Counted from the first letter of the stretch, positions 1 through 8,812 are shown. The stretch: DNA of 64,000 bases from Galbitalea soli (GCF_010686725.1 NZ_JAAGWZ010000005.1:124001-188000), one strand, 5' to 3'. Notes: generated by a model not told the origin, from the sequence alone. Made by a program: numbers and translations.

Positions 1-285
1 GGCGAGATCGGCACGGTCATCCGCCTCGGCGAAGAAGGGCTGCATGCTCTCCTCCCAGCGGGTCGCGACGGCCGAGTCGCGCAGGTAGGCCGCGGAGGCC
101 TCGTCGGAGTCGGTCTCGTAGTAGCCCACGAGGAGGCCGTCGGGGGAGAGGAAGAGCGAGTAGTTGCGCCGCCCCGAGCGCGCGATCTCCTGCAGCATCT
201 CGGGCCACACCGGAGAGTGGCGCTCGAGGTACTCGGGGATGCGCTCCGGCTTCACCCGGAGGGTGAAGCAGACCTTCTCCGACAT
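1..285 (-). CDS. rhaM: L-rhamnose mutarotase, C-terminus cut by window edge
   Basis: This enzyme interconverts the alpha and beta anomers of L-rhamnose and supplies the anomer used by the isomerase. The visible 95 residues begin MSEKVCFTLRVKPER and include the family's conserved pattern of a histidine and proline in ERHSPVWPEM, then NYSLFL, GYYE and the WEESMQPFF block near the usual C-terminus. Only about 10-15 residues should be missing beyond position 1. The ATG lies 4 bases after the stop of the isomerase gene, so the two are co-transcribed and probably translationally coupled. The identification rests on recognised family motifs and on the neighbours. Confidence 0.88.
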   Translation of the reverse strand, partial: MSEKVCFTLRVKPERIPEYLERHSPVWPEMLQEIARSGRRNYSLFLSPDGLLVGYYETDSDEASAAYLRDSAVATRWEESMQPFFAEADDRADLA

Positions 286-289
286 GGGA

Positions 290-1456
290 TCAGGCGCCCC
301 AGCCGGCCTGGGTGCCGCCGACGCGGTCGGCCGCGATCTGCTGCTGGTAGCCGCTCGCGAGGTAGGCCTTCATGGGGTTGGCCGGCAGGCCGCGGGTCTC
401 GCGCCAGGCGGCGAGGTCGGCCCGCGGGTCGGTGTAGAAGGCATCCATGAGGATCTCGTTGGCGAGCAGCACGTCGTGGTCGCGCTGTGCCGCCTCGAGC
501 GCGGCCGTGTCGACACTGAGTGCGCGCGCGGTCATCTCCTGCACGTTCAGCACCGAGCGGATCTGCCCGGGGATCTTGTCCTCGACGTTGTGGCACTGGT
601 CGAGCATGAAGGCGACGGGCGAGCCCGGTCCGTAGCCGCCGCCCCGGATGACCTCGTAGAGGATGCGGAACAGCTGGAACGGGTCGGCGGCGCCCACGAT
701 GAGGTCGTCGTCGGCGTAGAACCGCGAGTTGAAGTCGAAGCTGCCCAGTTTTCCGAGGCGCAGCAGCTGCGCGACGATGAACTCGATGTTCGTGCCGGGG
801 GCGTGGTGGCCGGTGTCGAGGCAGACCATGGCGCGCTCACCGAGGGCGGCCACCTGCACGTAGCTGGTTCCCCAGTCGGGGACGTCGGTGTGGTAGAACG
901 CCGGCTCGAAGAACTTGTATTCGAGGACCAGGCGCTGGTCATCCCCGATGTTGGCGTAGATCTCGGCGAGCGAGGCGGCGAGGTTGTCCTGGCGGCGACG
1001 GATGTCGTCCTGGCCGGGGTAGTTGGTGCCGTCGGCCAGCCAGATCTTGAGGTCGCGCGATCCGGTCTCGTTCATGATCTCGATGCACTCGAGGTGGTGG
1101 TCGATCGCCTTGCGCCGGGCCGACTCGCTCGTGGCCGCGAGGCTGCCGAACTTGTAGTCGTCGTCCTGGAAGGTGTTGGAGTTGATGGTGCCGAGGTCGA
1201 CGCCGTGGTCGCGCGCGAAGCGGCGGAGGGCGGCGTAGTCGTCGACCTTGTCCCACGGGATGTGCAGCGCGACGGTCGGCGCCAGCCCGGTGTACTTGTG
1301 CACCTGCGCGGCGTCGGCGATCTTCTCCTCCGGCGTGCGCGGGGTGCCCGGCGTGCCGAAGACCTTGAAGCGGGTGCCCGAGTTTCCGAATGCCCAGGAC
1401 GGCAGTTCGATGGCCTGGTCGGCCAGTGCGGCGAGGGTTGTGGCGTCGATGCTCAC
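290..1456 (-). CDS. rhaI: L-rhamnose isomerase (RhaI type)
   Basis: Cytoplasmic metal-dependent aldose-ketose isomerase that converts L-rhamnose to L-rhamnulose. The 388-residue protein has the length and sequence character of the RhaI family found in Gram-positives and Pseudomonas, a TIM-barrel enzyme distinct from E. coli RhaA. Likely metal ligands are the Glu in LEYKFFEPAF (about residue 179), Asp and His in CLDTGHHAPG (212-221) and the Asp residues in FDFNSRFYADDD (240-251). The start is GTG, preceded by AAGGAACC. The gene has its own promoter and LacI-type operator just upstream and is followed 4 bases later by the mutarotase. The downstream kinase and aldolase steps must lie outside the window. 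Confidence 0.92.
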   Translation of the reverse strand: MSIDATTLAALADQAIELPSWAFGNSGTRFKVFGTPGTPRTPEEKIADAAQVHKYTGLAPTVALHIPWDKVDDYAALRRFARDHGVDLGTINSNTFQDDDYKFGSLAATSESARRKAIDHHLECIEIMNETGSRDLKIWLADGTNYPGQDDIRRRQDNLAASLAEIYANIGDDQRLVLEYKFFEPAFYHTDVPDWGTSYVQVAALGERAMVCLDTGHHAPGTNIEFIVAQLLRLGKLGSFDFNSRFYADDDLIVGAADPFQLFRILYEVIRGGGYGPGSPVAFMLDQCHNVEDKIPGQIRSVLNVQEMTARALSVDTAALEAAQRDHDVLLANEILMDAFYTDPRADLAAWRETRGLPANPMKAYLASGYQQQIAADRVGGTQAGWGA

Positions 1457-1530
1457 GGTTGGTTCCTTATCCCTTGTGCTGGGGGTGAGGGGCCGTCACC
1501 GTCGTGGTGTCGGTCTCTCTGCGGTGCGAA

Positions 1531-1542
1531 TGAATCGTTTCA
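1531..1542. promoter_or_regulatory. LacI-type operator of rhaI
   Basis: TGAATCGTTTCA is a 12-base palindrome with five of six base pairs matched and a central CG, the classic LacI-family form. It matches the two operators in front of the rhamnose ABC importer and sits where the rhaI transcript should start, so a bound repressor would block initiation. The assignment to the regulator at 7735 is an inference from the shared motif. Confidence 0.75.
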
Positions 1543-1555
1543 ATGACTAGTGACG

Positions 1556-1584
1556 ATAGTAGGTTGCGAGAGCGATCACGTCAA
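1556..1584 (-). promoter_or_regulatory. rhaI promoter overlapping the rhamnosidase stop codon
   Basis: On the minus strand a TTGACG -35 box (1579-1584) is separated by 17 bases from a TACTAT -10 box (1556-1561), close to the sigma-70 consensus. The -35 box overlaps the stop codon of the upstream rhamnosidase gene, and the operator lies immediately downstream of the -10. This suggests rhaI-rhaM can be transcribed separately from the importer-rhamnosidase operon while staying under the same repressor. Confidence 0.65.
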
Positions 1585-4244
1585 TCGGGGCGTCCCGACG
1601 GAGTGATCACGGGCGCGGTGACGCTGACCTGGTGGGTGCCATGCGACAGTTCGAAGTCCGCCGCGGCGGGGGCGCCGTCGAGCGTGATTGTGGAATCGGC
1701 ACCGGCCGGGAGCGACACCGCGGCGGTGACGCCGAAGGGCACCTCGATCTCGGCGGCGAAGCCGTCGGGCCCGGTGGACCACTCCACCGCGACGGAGCCG
1801 AAGCCCGTCTCGACGGATGCCCGTACCCGGTCGATCCCGGCCACGGGGCGTGGCGCGACCACCGTGCGCCGGTAACCCGGCGCACTCGCGTCCGGCGCGA
1901 TGCCGCCCAGATTGCGATAGACCCAGTCGATGACCGCGCCGTAGGCGTAGTGGTTGAAGGAGAGCATCTGCGCGCCCTCGCTGTTGGCCATGTCGCCGGG
2001 ATGGATCGTGCCATCCGCCTGCAGCGCGTCCCATCGCTCCCACACGGTCGTGGCGCCCATCTCCACCTGGTACAGCCAGGAGGGGATATCCCGACAGAGC
2101 AGCATCTCGTACGCCTCGGCGAATCGCCCGGCGTTCGACAGCGCGTGCAGCACGAGCGGTGTGCCGAGGAACCCGGTCGAGATGCGACCGCCGTGCTCCC
2201 GCACACTTTCGGCGAGCGCAGCGGCGAGGCGCTCGCGCTCGCCCTCGGGGGCGATGCGGAACTCGAGGGCGATGGCGCAGCCGGATTGGGTGCTCGCGGC
2301 GCTCGCCCCCTCCGCGGCCCACAGCAGTCCCGCGACCTCGTCGGCGAGCCGCGCGGCCCTCTCGGCGGCGCCCGGATCGCCCACGAGCCGTTCGGCCCAC
2401 GACAGGATCCGCGCGCTGTGCACGAAGAACGCGTTCGCCACGAGGGTGCGCGACACCTTCGCCGCCCACGGCATGTTGCCGGGTGCATCCGGGTCGAGCC
2501 AGTCGCTGTACTGGAAGTCGTCGCGGGGCAGCAGCCCGTCGGCCTGCCGTCGGCCCTCGAGGTAGCCGACCCAGCGCCGCATGCTGTCGAGCTGGGTGCG
2601 CAGCACGCTCGCGTCACCGTACGACTCGTACACCGACCACGGCACGATCGTGGCGGCGTCGGCCCAGCCGGCCCGCCCCATGATGTCCTGCCCGCGGCCG
2701 TCGACCCGGAACGACTCCATGCCCAGGATATTCGGCACCACGGAGGCGACCCCGCCGTCGTCGGCCTGATCGATCTCGAGGTCGCGCAGCCACGACTCCC
2801 AGAACGCGCGGGTGTCGAAGAGCGTGGATGCGGTGGTCGCGAAGGCCTGCGCGTCACCGGTCCAGCCCAGGCGCTCGTCGCGCTGCGGGCAGTCGGTCGG
2901 CACCGAGACGAAGTTGTCGCGCTGAGACCACTGCACATTCGCGTGCAGGCGGTTGAGGACGGGGTCGGAGCTCTCGAACGCACCGCGCGGAGCGACCGCG
3001 CTGCTGATCGCGATCGCCGTCGCGGAGACGATCGTCTCGGCGCCCACCACGTCCGCGTAGCGGAAGCCGTGGAAGGTGAAGTTCGGCTCGAGCGTCGACT
3101 CGCCGTCGACCGCGAGAACGTAGCTGTCGGCGGCGCGCGCCGAGCGCAGCGAGCGCGTGTGCAGGGTGCCGTCCGGCTCCAGCACCTCCGCGTGCCGCAC
3201 CGTGACGACGTCTCCCCGGCGGCCCGTGACCACGAGTCGCACCCACCCCGCGACGTTCTGACCCGCGTCGAGTACGGGGCCGAGCGGCGTCATCGGGAAC
3301 GCGGCGATCTCGCGCACGCCGGTGGTGAGGGGGGCGGCGAGGATGCCGCGGTCGAGGGCGACCTCGGTGACGGGCATCCACCCCGTTGCGTCGAAGCCGG
3401 CGGATGCCCAGCCGGGCTGAGCGCGTCGCAGGTCGTAATCGCTGCCGTCGTAGATGCCCGAGGCGATCACCTCGCCCGTGCTCGCCGACCAGTCCGGGCC
3501 GGTGACGATGCGGCGCGTGCTGCCGTCCGCGAACTCGAGTTCGAGCTGCGCGAGCGCGGCGAGCTCCGAACCGTAGTAGGAGTCGCGGCCCTCCCAGCCG
3601 AGCCGGCCGCGGTACCAGCCGTCGGCGAGGGTCACGCCGAGCGCGTTCTCACCCGCGCGCAGCAGGCCGGTGACGTCGGCGGTGCTGACGATCAACCGCT
3701 CCTGGTAGGCGGTCCAGCCCGGCGCCAGCAGGTCGGGGGAGACGAGCTCGCCGTTGAGGCGGTACTCGCCGAGCCCGAGCGAGGTCGAGTAGAGCCGCGC
3801 CCGAACCGGAGCGGCGTCGAGCGTGAATCCGGTGCGCAGCAGCGGGGACCCGCCGCCCACCGGCGAGGGTGAGCCGATCGCGATCGCCGTCCAGTCCTCG
3901 GCGGCGAGGCCGGTCTCGACGCGGGCGGTGGGGCTCCACTCGGTCCAGCCCGCGGCGGTCTCGATGCGCACCCGGAAGTGGCGCACCTCGCGGCTCGCGG
4001 TCGGTGCCCCCGGAGCCGGGATCGCGAGCGCCTCCGGCGCCCGCACCGCTCCGCTCGAGACGACTCCGATCGAGAAGTCCGCGTCGGCGGCGGACTCGAT
4101 CTCGTAGGCGAGCTGACGCGCCGACGGATCGCTCGCGCTCACCCGCCAGCTGAGGCGCACCTCGCCGACGGGGACGCCGAGCAGGTCATCCGGGTACTGG
4201 GTGCTGAGCGCGGTGACCGTGGTCGCCCGATCGACCGCCGTCAT
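1581..4244 (-). CDS. Alpha-L-rhamnosidase, GH78 family
   Basis: Hydrolyses terminal alpha-L-rhamnose from rhamnosides such as plant flavonoid glycosides or pectin fragments. The 887-residue protein has the typical multi-domain GH78 build: beta-sandwich domains over the first 420 residues, an (alpha/alpha)6 barrel, then a C-terminal beta domain. The catalytic block DCPQRDERLGWTGDAQ is at 451-466, with Glu457 the expected general acid, and AGWADA follows at 525-530. No signal peptide is visible, so the enzyme should be cytoplasmic and act on imported rhamnosides. The ATG overlaps the stop of the upstream permease gene by 4 bases (ATGA), placing it last in the importer operon. Confidence 0.93.
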   Translation of the reverse strand: MTAVDRATTVTALSTQYPDDLLGVPVGEVRLSWRVSASDPSARQLAYEIESAADADFSIGVVSSGAVRAPEALAIPAPGAPTASREVRHFRVRIETAAGWTEWSPTARVETGLAAEDWTAIAIGSPSPVGGGSPLLRTGFTLDAAPVRARLYSTSLGLGEYRLNGELVSPDLLAPGWTAYQERLIVSTADVTGLLRAGENALGVTLADGWYRGRLGWEGRDSYYGSELAALAQLELEFADGSTRRIVTGPDWSASTGEVIASGIYDGSDYDLRRAQPGWASAGFDATGWMPVTEVALDRGILAAPLTTGVREIAAFPMTPLGPVLDAGQNVAGWVRLVVTGRRGDVVTVRHAEVLEPDGTLHTRSLRSARAADSYVLAVDGESTLEPNFTFHGFRYADVVGAETIVSATAIAISSAVAPRGAFESSDPVLNRLHANVQWSQRDNFVSVPTDCPQRDERLGWTGDAQAFATTASTLFDTRAFWESWLRDLEIDQADDGGVASVVPNILGMESFRVDGRGQDIMGRAGWADAATIVPWSVYESYGDASVLRTQLDSMRRWVGYLEGRRQADGLLPRDDFQYSDWLDPDAPGNMPWAAKVSRTLVANAFFVHSARILSWAERLVGDPGAAERAARLADEVAGLLWAAEGASAASTQSGCAIALEFRIAPEGERERLAAALAESVREHGGRISTGFLGTPLVLHALSNAGRFAEAYEMLLCRDIPSWLYQVEMGATTVWERWDALQADGTIHPGDMANSEGAQMLSFNHYAYGAVIDWVYRNLGGIAPDASAPGYRRTVVAPRPVAGIDRVRASVETGFGSVAVEWSTGPDGFAAEIEVPFGVTAAVSLPAGADSTITLDGAPAAADFELSHGTHQVSVTAPVITPSGRPD

Positions 4245-5074
4245 CCCTTCACCGCGCCGCTCGTGAGCCCGGCGACGATCTGGCGGTTGAAGAAGATGTA
4301 GGCGACGAGCGGGGGGATCGTGATCAGCAGGATGTCCATGAAAAGCAGGTTGTAGAAGCTGAGGTTCTGGCCCTGGAACTGATAGAGCGTGAGCTGCACG
4401 GTCGCGTTCTCATCACCCGGCAGGAAGTACAGCGGGCCGGCGAAGTCGTTGAACACGGCGACCGCCTGCACCACGATCACCGTCACGATGACGGGGCGCA
4501 GCAGGGGCAGGATCACCCGGAAGAACAGTCGGATCGGGCCGGCGCCGTCGAGCACCGCCGCCTCGTCGAGCTCGCGCGGGATCGTGCCGACGAAGGCGCG
4601 GAACAGGAGGATGCAGAAGGAGAGCCCGAAGGTGGCCTCGACGAGGATCATCCCGAACATCGTCTTGAAGAGGCCGACGCCCTGCAGCAGCCAGATGGTC
4701 GGCACGACCGCGGGCGGCACGATGAGGCCGGCGAGCACGAAGAAGTTGATGACCGGGTTGAGGCGCGAAGCCTTGCGCTGCAGCACGTAGCCGACCATCG
4801 CCGCGAGGATCACCATGATCGTGACCGAGCCGACGGTCAGGATCGCGCTGTTCGCGAACGCCCGCCAGATGAGGCCGTCGTTCGTGGCGAGCACGTCGCG
4901 CAGGTTCTGGAAGAACTGCCAGTGCGTCGGCCATGAGAAGGTGAGGTTGGAGGCGTCGTCCGGCGTCTTCGCGGCCTGCAGGAGGACGAAGGCGAACGGC
5001 ACGAGGAAGACGACCGCGGTGACGACGATCGCCACGAGTCCCTTGATCCAGGCGATGGTGCGTGCGCGCTTCAC
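4241..5074 (-). CDS. Rhamnoside ABC importer permease, MalG-like
   Basis: Inner-membrane subunit of a CUT1-type sugar importer, 277 residues with six predicted membrane segments. The start is a GTG that overlaps the stop of the first permease gene in a GTGA quartet. The conserved permease loop that docks with the ATPase appears as ELDEAAVLDGAGPIRLFFRV (EAA motif with the invariant Gly). The C-terminus GLTSGAVKG is typical of MalG-type subunits. No ATPase gene is present in this operon; CUT1 importers in actinobacteria commonly share a housekeeping MsiK-type ATPase encoded elsewhere. The rhamnose or rhamnoside specificity is inferred from the operon only. Confidence 0.85.
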   Translation of the reverse strand: MKRARTIAWIKGLVAIVVTAVVFLVPFAFVLLQAAKTPDDASNLTFSWPTHWQFFQNLRDVLATNDGLIWRAFANSAILTVGSVTIMVILAAMVGYVLQRKASRLNPVINFFVLAGLIVPPAVVPTIWLLQGVGLFKTMFGMILVEATFGLSFCILLFRAFVGTIPRELDEAAVLDGAGPIRLFFRVILPLLRPVIVTVIVVQAVAVFNDFAGPLYFLPGDENATVQLTLYQFQGQNLSFYNLLFMDILLITIPPLVAYIFFNRQIVAGLTSGAVKG

Positions 5075-6003
5075 AGTTCGACCGTCTTTCGGTTGAGGAA
5101 GGAGGAGAGCGGCACCATGATCGCCGTGACCACGACGAAGAGCACGACGTTGCCGGCGGTCGAGAGGCCGTAGAACCCCGCCTGGTACTGCTTGTAGATG
5201 ACGGAGGCGATCACGTCGCTCGTGAAGCCGGGGCCACCGCCGGTGGTCGCCCAGATGAGGTCGAAGGAGCGGAGGCCGCCGATGAGGGAGAGGATGATCA
5301 CGGTCGCCATCGCCGGGCGCGAGAGCGGGATCGTGATGGTGCGCAGGATCGCCCAGGAGCTCGCGCCGTCCATGCGGGCGGCCTCGAAGTACTCGTTCGG
5401 AATGGCCACGATGCCCGCCATGAAGATGAGGGTCGCGATGCCGACCCCCTTCCAGATGTCGACCGCGGCGATCGTGCCGAGTGCGAGGGCCGGGTCGGTG
5501 AACCACCCGGGCTGGGGGAGGTGCAGGAAGCCGAGGACGGCGTTGACCATGCCGTGGAACGGGTCGAGCAGCGACTTGAACATGATGCCGACGCCGATGG
5601 TCGAGATCAGCACGGGGAAGAAGATGATGGCGCGGAGGTAGCCACGGGCCAGGATCGGCCCGGTGAGGATCACCGCGAGAGCGAAACCGAGAACGACCTT
5701 CGCGGCGGAGGTGGCGAAGCCGTACTCGAAGGTGTGGATGAAGCCGTTCCACAGCTGCGGGTCCTGGAAGAACTGCACGAAGTTGCCGAGCCCGATGAAC
5801 TGGGAGTCGAACAGCGACCACCGGGTGAGGGAGAAGTAGAAGGAGGCGAAGGTCGGAATGGCGAAGAACACCACGTACATGACCACGGCCGGGATGAAGA
5901 ACCACGAGGGGTAGAACGACTTCATCTTCTTGCGTGGGCCGGTGCCCTTGCCGCCGGAGGTGGCGCCCACGGGGAGGGTGGGGGCCAGGTTGGTTGTCGC
6001 CAT
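5071..6003 (-). CDS. Rhamnoside ABC importer permease, MalF-like
   Basis: First membrane subunit of the CUT1 importer, 310 residues. A hydrophilic N-terminus of about 33 residues precedes six membrane segments, beginning with FIPAVVMYVVFFAIPTF. The EAA loop reads YFEAARMDGASSWAILRTI. The gene is preceded by the binding-protein gene (107-base gap) and coupled by a 4-base overlap to the second permease. The pair should form the heterodimeric channel receiving sugar from the lipoprotein encoded at 6112-7434. Confidence 0.86.
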   Translation of the reverse strand: MATTNLAPTLPVGATSGGKGTGPRKKMKSFYPSWFFIPAVVMYVVFFAIPTFASFYFSLTRWSLFDSQFIGLGNFVQFFQDPQLWNGFIHTFEYGFATSAAKVVLGFALAVILTGPILARGYLRAIIFFPVLISTIGVGIMFKSLLDPFHGMVNAVLGFLHLPQPGWFTDPALALGTIAAVDIWKGVGIATLIFMAGIVAIPNEYFEAARMDGASSWAILRTITIPLSRPAMATVIILSLIGGLRSFDLIWATTGGGPGFTSDVIASVIYKQYQAGFYGLSTAGNVVLFVVVTAIMVPLSSFLNRKTVEL

Positions 6004-6111
6004 TGCTACTCCTCATCGAGTTGGCGGGTGGGGGAGGGAAACGGGGCCGGCGGTGGTGTGCTGCCGGCCCCGCGGCGTCTCGTTCAGTCGAACGCTACGT
6101 CAGGGTTGCGG

Positions 6112-7434
6112 CTAGTTCCAGCCCGGGAGGCCGAGCTGCTGAGCCTGGGCCTTCACGTCCTGGTCGTAGAGCGCGGCGCCCTGAGCGGCGGTCGAGATGC
6201 CGGATCCGACCTGGATGAGGATCTTCTCGAGGTTCGGTCCCTTGATGGGGGAGATGAACTCGAGCGCGAGGCCCGTCTTGCCCGCGTCCTGGTACTTCTG
6301 CTCGTCGGCGACGAGGGCAGGGGCGTTGGACGGAACGGTGCAGGCGGTCGTCGCGTAGGGTCCGGCCGGAAGCTGTGCGGCGTTCTGCACGGCGCAGCCC
6401 TCGGGCGAGTTGAGGAACGCGACGAGCTTCTTCGCGGACGCCAGCTTCGCTCCCGTGGTCGACAACGGGATGTAAGCGCCGTTCGCCTCCCACACTGTGG
6501 CGTGCGAGTTGCCGTTCGCCGTCGGCATCGCGAAGTAACCGATGTCGTTGACCTGGTCGGGGTTGCTCTGGATCACGTTGCCGATGACCACGGTGATCAT
6601 CGGGTACTGAGCCGCCTGGCCGGTCGCGAGCATCTTCAGCGCGTTCACGTTGGTGAGCGAGGCGAAGTCCTTGTTCAGGAGACCGAGCTTGTGAACCTCT
6701 TCCGTGTCCTGGAAGCCGGCGAGTGCCGGCGGGTTCACGTACTTGGCCTTGTTCGCGGTGTAGTTCGCGGCCCAGTTCGGGTCCTGCGCGCTGACGTTGG
6801 CGAAGTCGGCGAGCACGAACAGCTGGCTGGTCCAGGTGTCACCGTACGACTGCACGACGGGGACGATGCCCGCGGCCTTGATCTTCTGGCTGTTGCTGAT
6901 GAACTCGGCCCAGGTGTCGGGAACCGAGAGGCCCAGCTTGGCGTAGACCTTCTTGTTGTACATGACGCCGCCGTCGAAGGTGCTGCCGAACGGTGCGCCG
7001 TACATCCCCTTCGAGGTGCTGACCGCGGCCTTGAAGTCCTTCGAGACCGAGGCGGCCCACGGCTCGTTGCCGAGCGGCTGCAGGGTCTGGTCGGGGTGCA
7101 GCGCCTGGAGGAGCGATCCCGAGTTGTAGAAGAAGACGTCGTCCATGGTCTTGGTGGAGAGGCGGGTCTTGATGAGGTTGTCGCCGTCGGTTCCACCCGG
7201 GCGGGTGTCGACCTTGACCTTGATCGACGGGTACTTCTTCATGAACGCGGCCGCGATGTCCTTGGCCGTCTTCGTGGCAAGCGGGTCGTTGCCACCGGCG
7301 AGGAGCGAGATCGAGTTGCCATCGCTCGATGAACCGCCGCCCCCTCCGACGGAACAGCCGGTGAGGGCGAGTCCCACGAGTGCCGTCGCGCCTAGCACGG
7401 CCAATGCGCGCGTCGCGGATCGACGAAGAATCAT
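6112..7434 (-). CDS. Rhamnoside ABC importer, solute-binding lipoprotein
   Basis: Extracellular sugar-binding lipoprotein of the CUT1 family, 440 residues. The signal peptide has Arg residues near the N-terminus, a hydrophobic core and the lipobox ALTGC, so Cys27 should be lipidated; a Gly/Ser-rich linker follows. The mature part has the aromatic-rich pattern of MalE-like proteins. The ATG is preceded by a near-perfect AAGGAGGT. As first gene of the operon it carries the promoter flanked by two operators at 7486-7572. Binding to rhamnose or a rhamnoside is inferred from the linked isomerase, mutarotase and rhamnosidase. Confidence 0.86.
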   Translation of the reverse strand: MILRRSATRALAVLGATALVGLALTGCSVGGGGGSSSDGNSISLLAGGNDPLATKTAKDIAAAFMKKYPSIKVKVDTRPGGTDGDNLIKTRLSTKTMDDVFFYNSGSLLQALHPDQTLQPLGNEPWAASVSKDFKAAVSTSKGMYGAPFGSTFDGGVMYNKKVYAKLGLSVPDTWAEFISNSQKIKAAGIVPVVQSYGDTWTSQLFVLADFANVSAQDPNWAANYTANKAKYVNPPALAGFQDTEEVHKLGLLNKDFASLTNVNALKMLATGQAAQYPMITVVIGNVIQSNPDQVNDIGYFAMPTANGNSHATVWEANGAYIPLSTTGAKLASAKKLVAFLNSPEGCAVQNAAQLPAGPYATTACTVPSNAPALVADEQKYQDAGKTGLALEFISPIKGPNLEKILIQVGSGISTAAQGAALYDQDVKAQAQQLGLPGWN

Positions 7435-7485
7435 TTATACCTCCTTGTATAAGAGCGCTGCGTTCCCGCTGTGCAGGGGGTGCAT

Positions 7486-7497
7486 TGAAACGCTTCA
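7486..7497. promoter_or_regulatory. LacI-type operator, promoter-proximal, rhamnoside importer
   Basis: TGAAACGCTTCA is palindromic at five of six positions with a central CG. It lies just downstream of the -10 box of the importer promoter, where bound repressor would block transcription. It shares the form TGAANCGNTTCA with the rhaI operator. Confidence 0.75.
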
Positions 7498-7503
7498 GGA
7501 AGA

Positions 7504-7533
7504 AGCATGGATCAGAGACGGGCATCCCGTCAA
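7504..7533 (-). promoter_or_regulatory. Promoter of the rhamnoside importer operon
   Basis: A TTGACG -35 box (7528-7533) and a weaker CATGCT -10 box (7504-7509) are separated by 18 bases on the minus strand. They lie between the operators at 7486-7497 and 7561-7572, about 70 bases upstream of the binding-protein ATG. The -35 match is good and the -10 match moderate. Confidence 0.5.
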
Positions 7534-7560
7534 TGACCCTTTGTAACGATGGGGTAACAG

Positions 7561-7572
7561 AAAAGCGCTTCA
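7561..7572. promoter_or_regulatory. LacI-type operator, distal, in the divergent intergenic region
   Basis: AAAAGCGCTTCA retains a perfect AAGCGCTT core and one consensus half-site (GCTTCA). Its centre is 75 bases from that of the proximal operator, so looping or joint control of the divergent regulator gene is possible. It is a weaker palindrome than the other two sites. Confidence 0.55.
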
Positions 7573-7734
7573 ATCCTCCCCAACTGGACAATTTTGTCGC
7601 ACTTTGCGTGCGACGGCCCCCACAGTGACAACTCGCGAACCACGCCGGCTCACGCCCCCACCCCACAAGATTTACTCGTTTCATTCCGCTCAGCCGCCCC
7701 GCTGTCCTAGACTTCAGCCGGAAAGGGGGCTGGC

Positions 7735-8751
7735 ATGGCCGCGGCGAACGTCAAAGATGTCGCTGCCCTCGCCCGCGTCTCCATCGGCACCGTCTCCAAC
7801 GTGCTCAACCGCCCCGAGATCGTCTCTCCCGAGACCGCCGAGCGCGTCATGCAGGCGATCGAGAAGCTCGGCTTCGTGCGCAACGACGCCGCCCGCCAGC
7901 TGAAGGCGGGCCGCAGCAATGCGATCGGGCTCGTGCTCCTCGACGGCGCCAACCCCTTCTTCACCGAGATGGCGACGGCCGCCGAAGACGGCGCCGCGCG
8001 CGCCGGGTTCTCCGTCATCGTCGGCAACAGCAACGAGAAGAAGGACCGCGAGTCGGGCTACCTCAACCTCTTCGAGGAGCAGCGCGTGCGGGGCATCCTC
8101 ATCTCGCCCGTCGGCAATGTGGCACCCCGGCTGCGGCGGATCCGCGATCACGGCATCCCCGTCGTGCTCGTCGACCGCACGAGCCCCGACTCCTCGTTCA
8201 GCTCCGTCTCGGTCGACGACGTCACCGGTGGGGCGGTCGCGGTGACGCACCTGATCGACTCGGGGCGCCGGCGCATCGCGTTCGTGGGCGGCGCGATGAG
8301 CATCCGCCAGGTCAGCGACCGCCTCCAGGGCGCGCGCATCGCGGTCGGGATGCGCGCCGACGTGAGCCTCGAAGTCATCACCACCGCGGCCCTCGTCGTG
8401 TCGGAGGGCCGCGAGGCGGGCCGCGCGATCGCTCGTCGCCCGGCGTCCGAGCGCCCGGACGCCATCTTCGCCGCGAACGACCTCGTGGCGATCGGCCTGC
8501 TGCAGGGACTGCTGATGGAGGGGCGGATCGCGATCCCCGACCAGATCGCCGTCATCGGCTACGACGACATCCCCTTCGCCGACGCCTCGGTCGTCGCGCT
8601 CAGCTCGATCCGCCAGCCGACCCGGCTCATCGGCGAGACCGCGGTCGAGATCCTGCTGGAGGAGGCCGACGACCCCACGCTCGAGCCGCGGCACGTCGTG
8701 TACCAGCCGGAGCTGGTCATCCGCGACAGCAGCGGCGGCCCCGCCGCCTGA
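7735..8751 (+). CDS. LacI-family repressor of the rhamnose genes
   Basis: DNA-binding regulator of 338 residues. The N-terminal helix-turn-helix reads VKDVAALARVSIGTVSNVLN (about residues 6-25), followed by the hinge helix RQLKAGRSNAIGLV and a periplasmic-binding-protein-like effector domain with the typical DDVTGG, FAANDLVAIG and IGYDDIPFA motifs. It is divergent from the importer operon, with about 300 bases between them holding two operators. The co-located operators and the third copy upstream of rhaI make it the probable regulator of both transcription units. The inducer is probably rhamnose or a rhamnoside; the sequence does not show which. Confidence 0.88.
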   Translation: MAAANVKDVAALARVSIGTVSNVLNRPEIVSPETAERVMQAIEKLGFVRNDAARQLKAGRSNAIGLVLLDGANPFFTEMATAAEDGAARAGFSVIVGNSNEKKDRESGYLNLFEEQRVRGILISPVGNVAPRLRRIRDHGIPVVLVDRTSPDSSFSSVSVDDVTGGAVAVTHLIDSGRRRIAFVGGAMSIRQVSDRLQGARIAVGMRADVSLEVITTAALVVSEGREAGRAIARRPASERPDAIFAANDLVAIGLLQGLLMEGRIAIPDQIAVIGYDDIPFADASVVALSSIRQPTRLIGETAVEILLEEADDPTLEPRHVVYQPELVIRDSSGGPAA

Positions 8752-8812
8752 GCGGCGAAATCCCCGGTCGCGGCGAAACATCGTCGCAACACCACCGCAC
8801 TAGGCTCACACC

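Noticed and set aside
43-208. Short Arg/Leu-rich frame inside the mutarotase gene
   Set aside because: It is a shadow of the mutarotase reading frame, which has the family motifs.
1632-3872. A 746-codon open frame on the plus strand
   Set aside because: It is antisense to the GH78 rhamnosidase, which has all its catalytic motifs. Long antisense frames are expected at this GC content, and the product has no recognisable domain.
4241-6016. A fused 591-residue permease
   Set aside because: The first 310 codons of that frame are out of frame with the real MalF-like gene. A GTGA overlap at 5071-5074 separates two normal permease genes.
5062-7332. A 756-codon open frame on the plus strand
   Set aside because: It lies antisense to the permease and binding-protein genes of the rhamnoside importer and encodes low-complexity Glu/Arg/Val-rich sequence.
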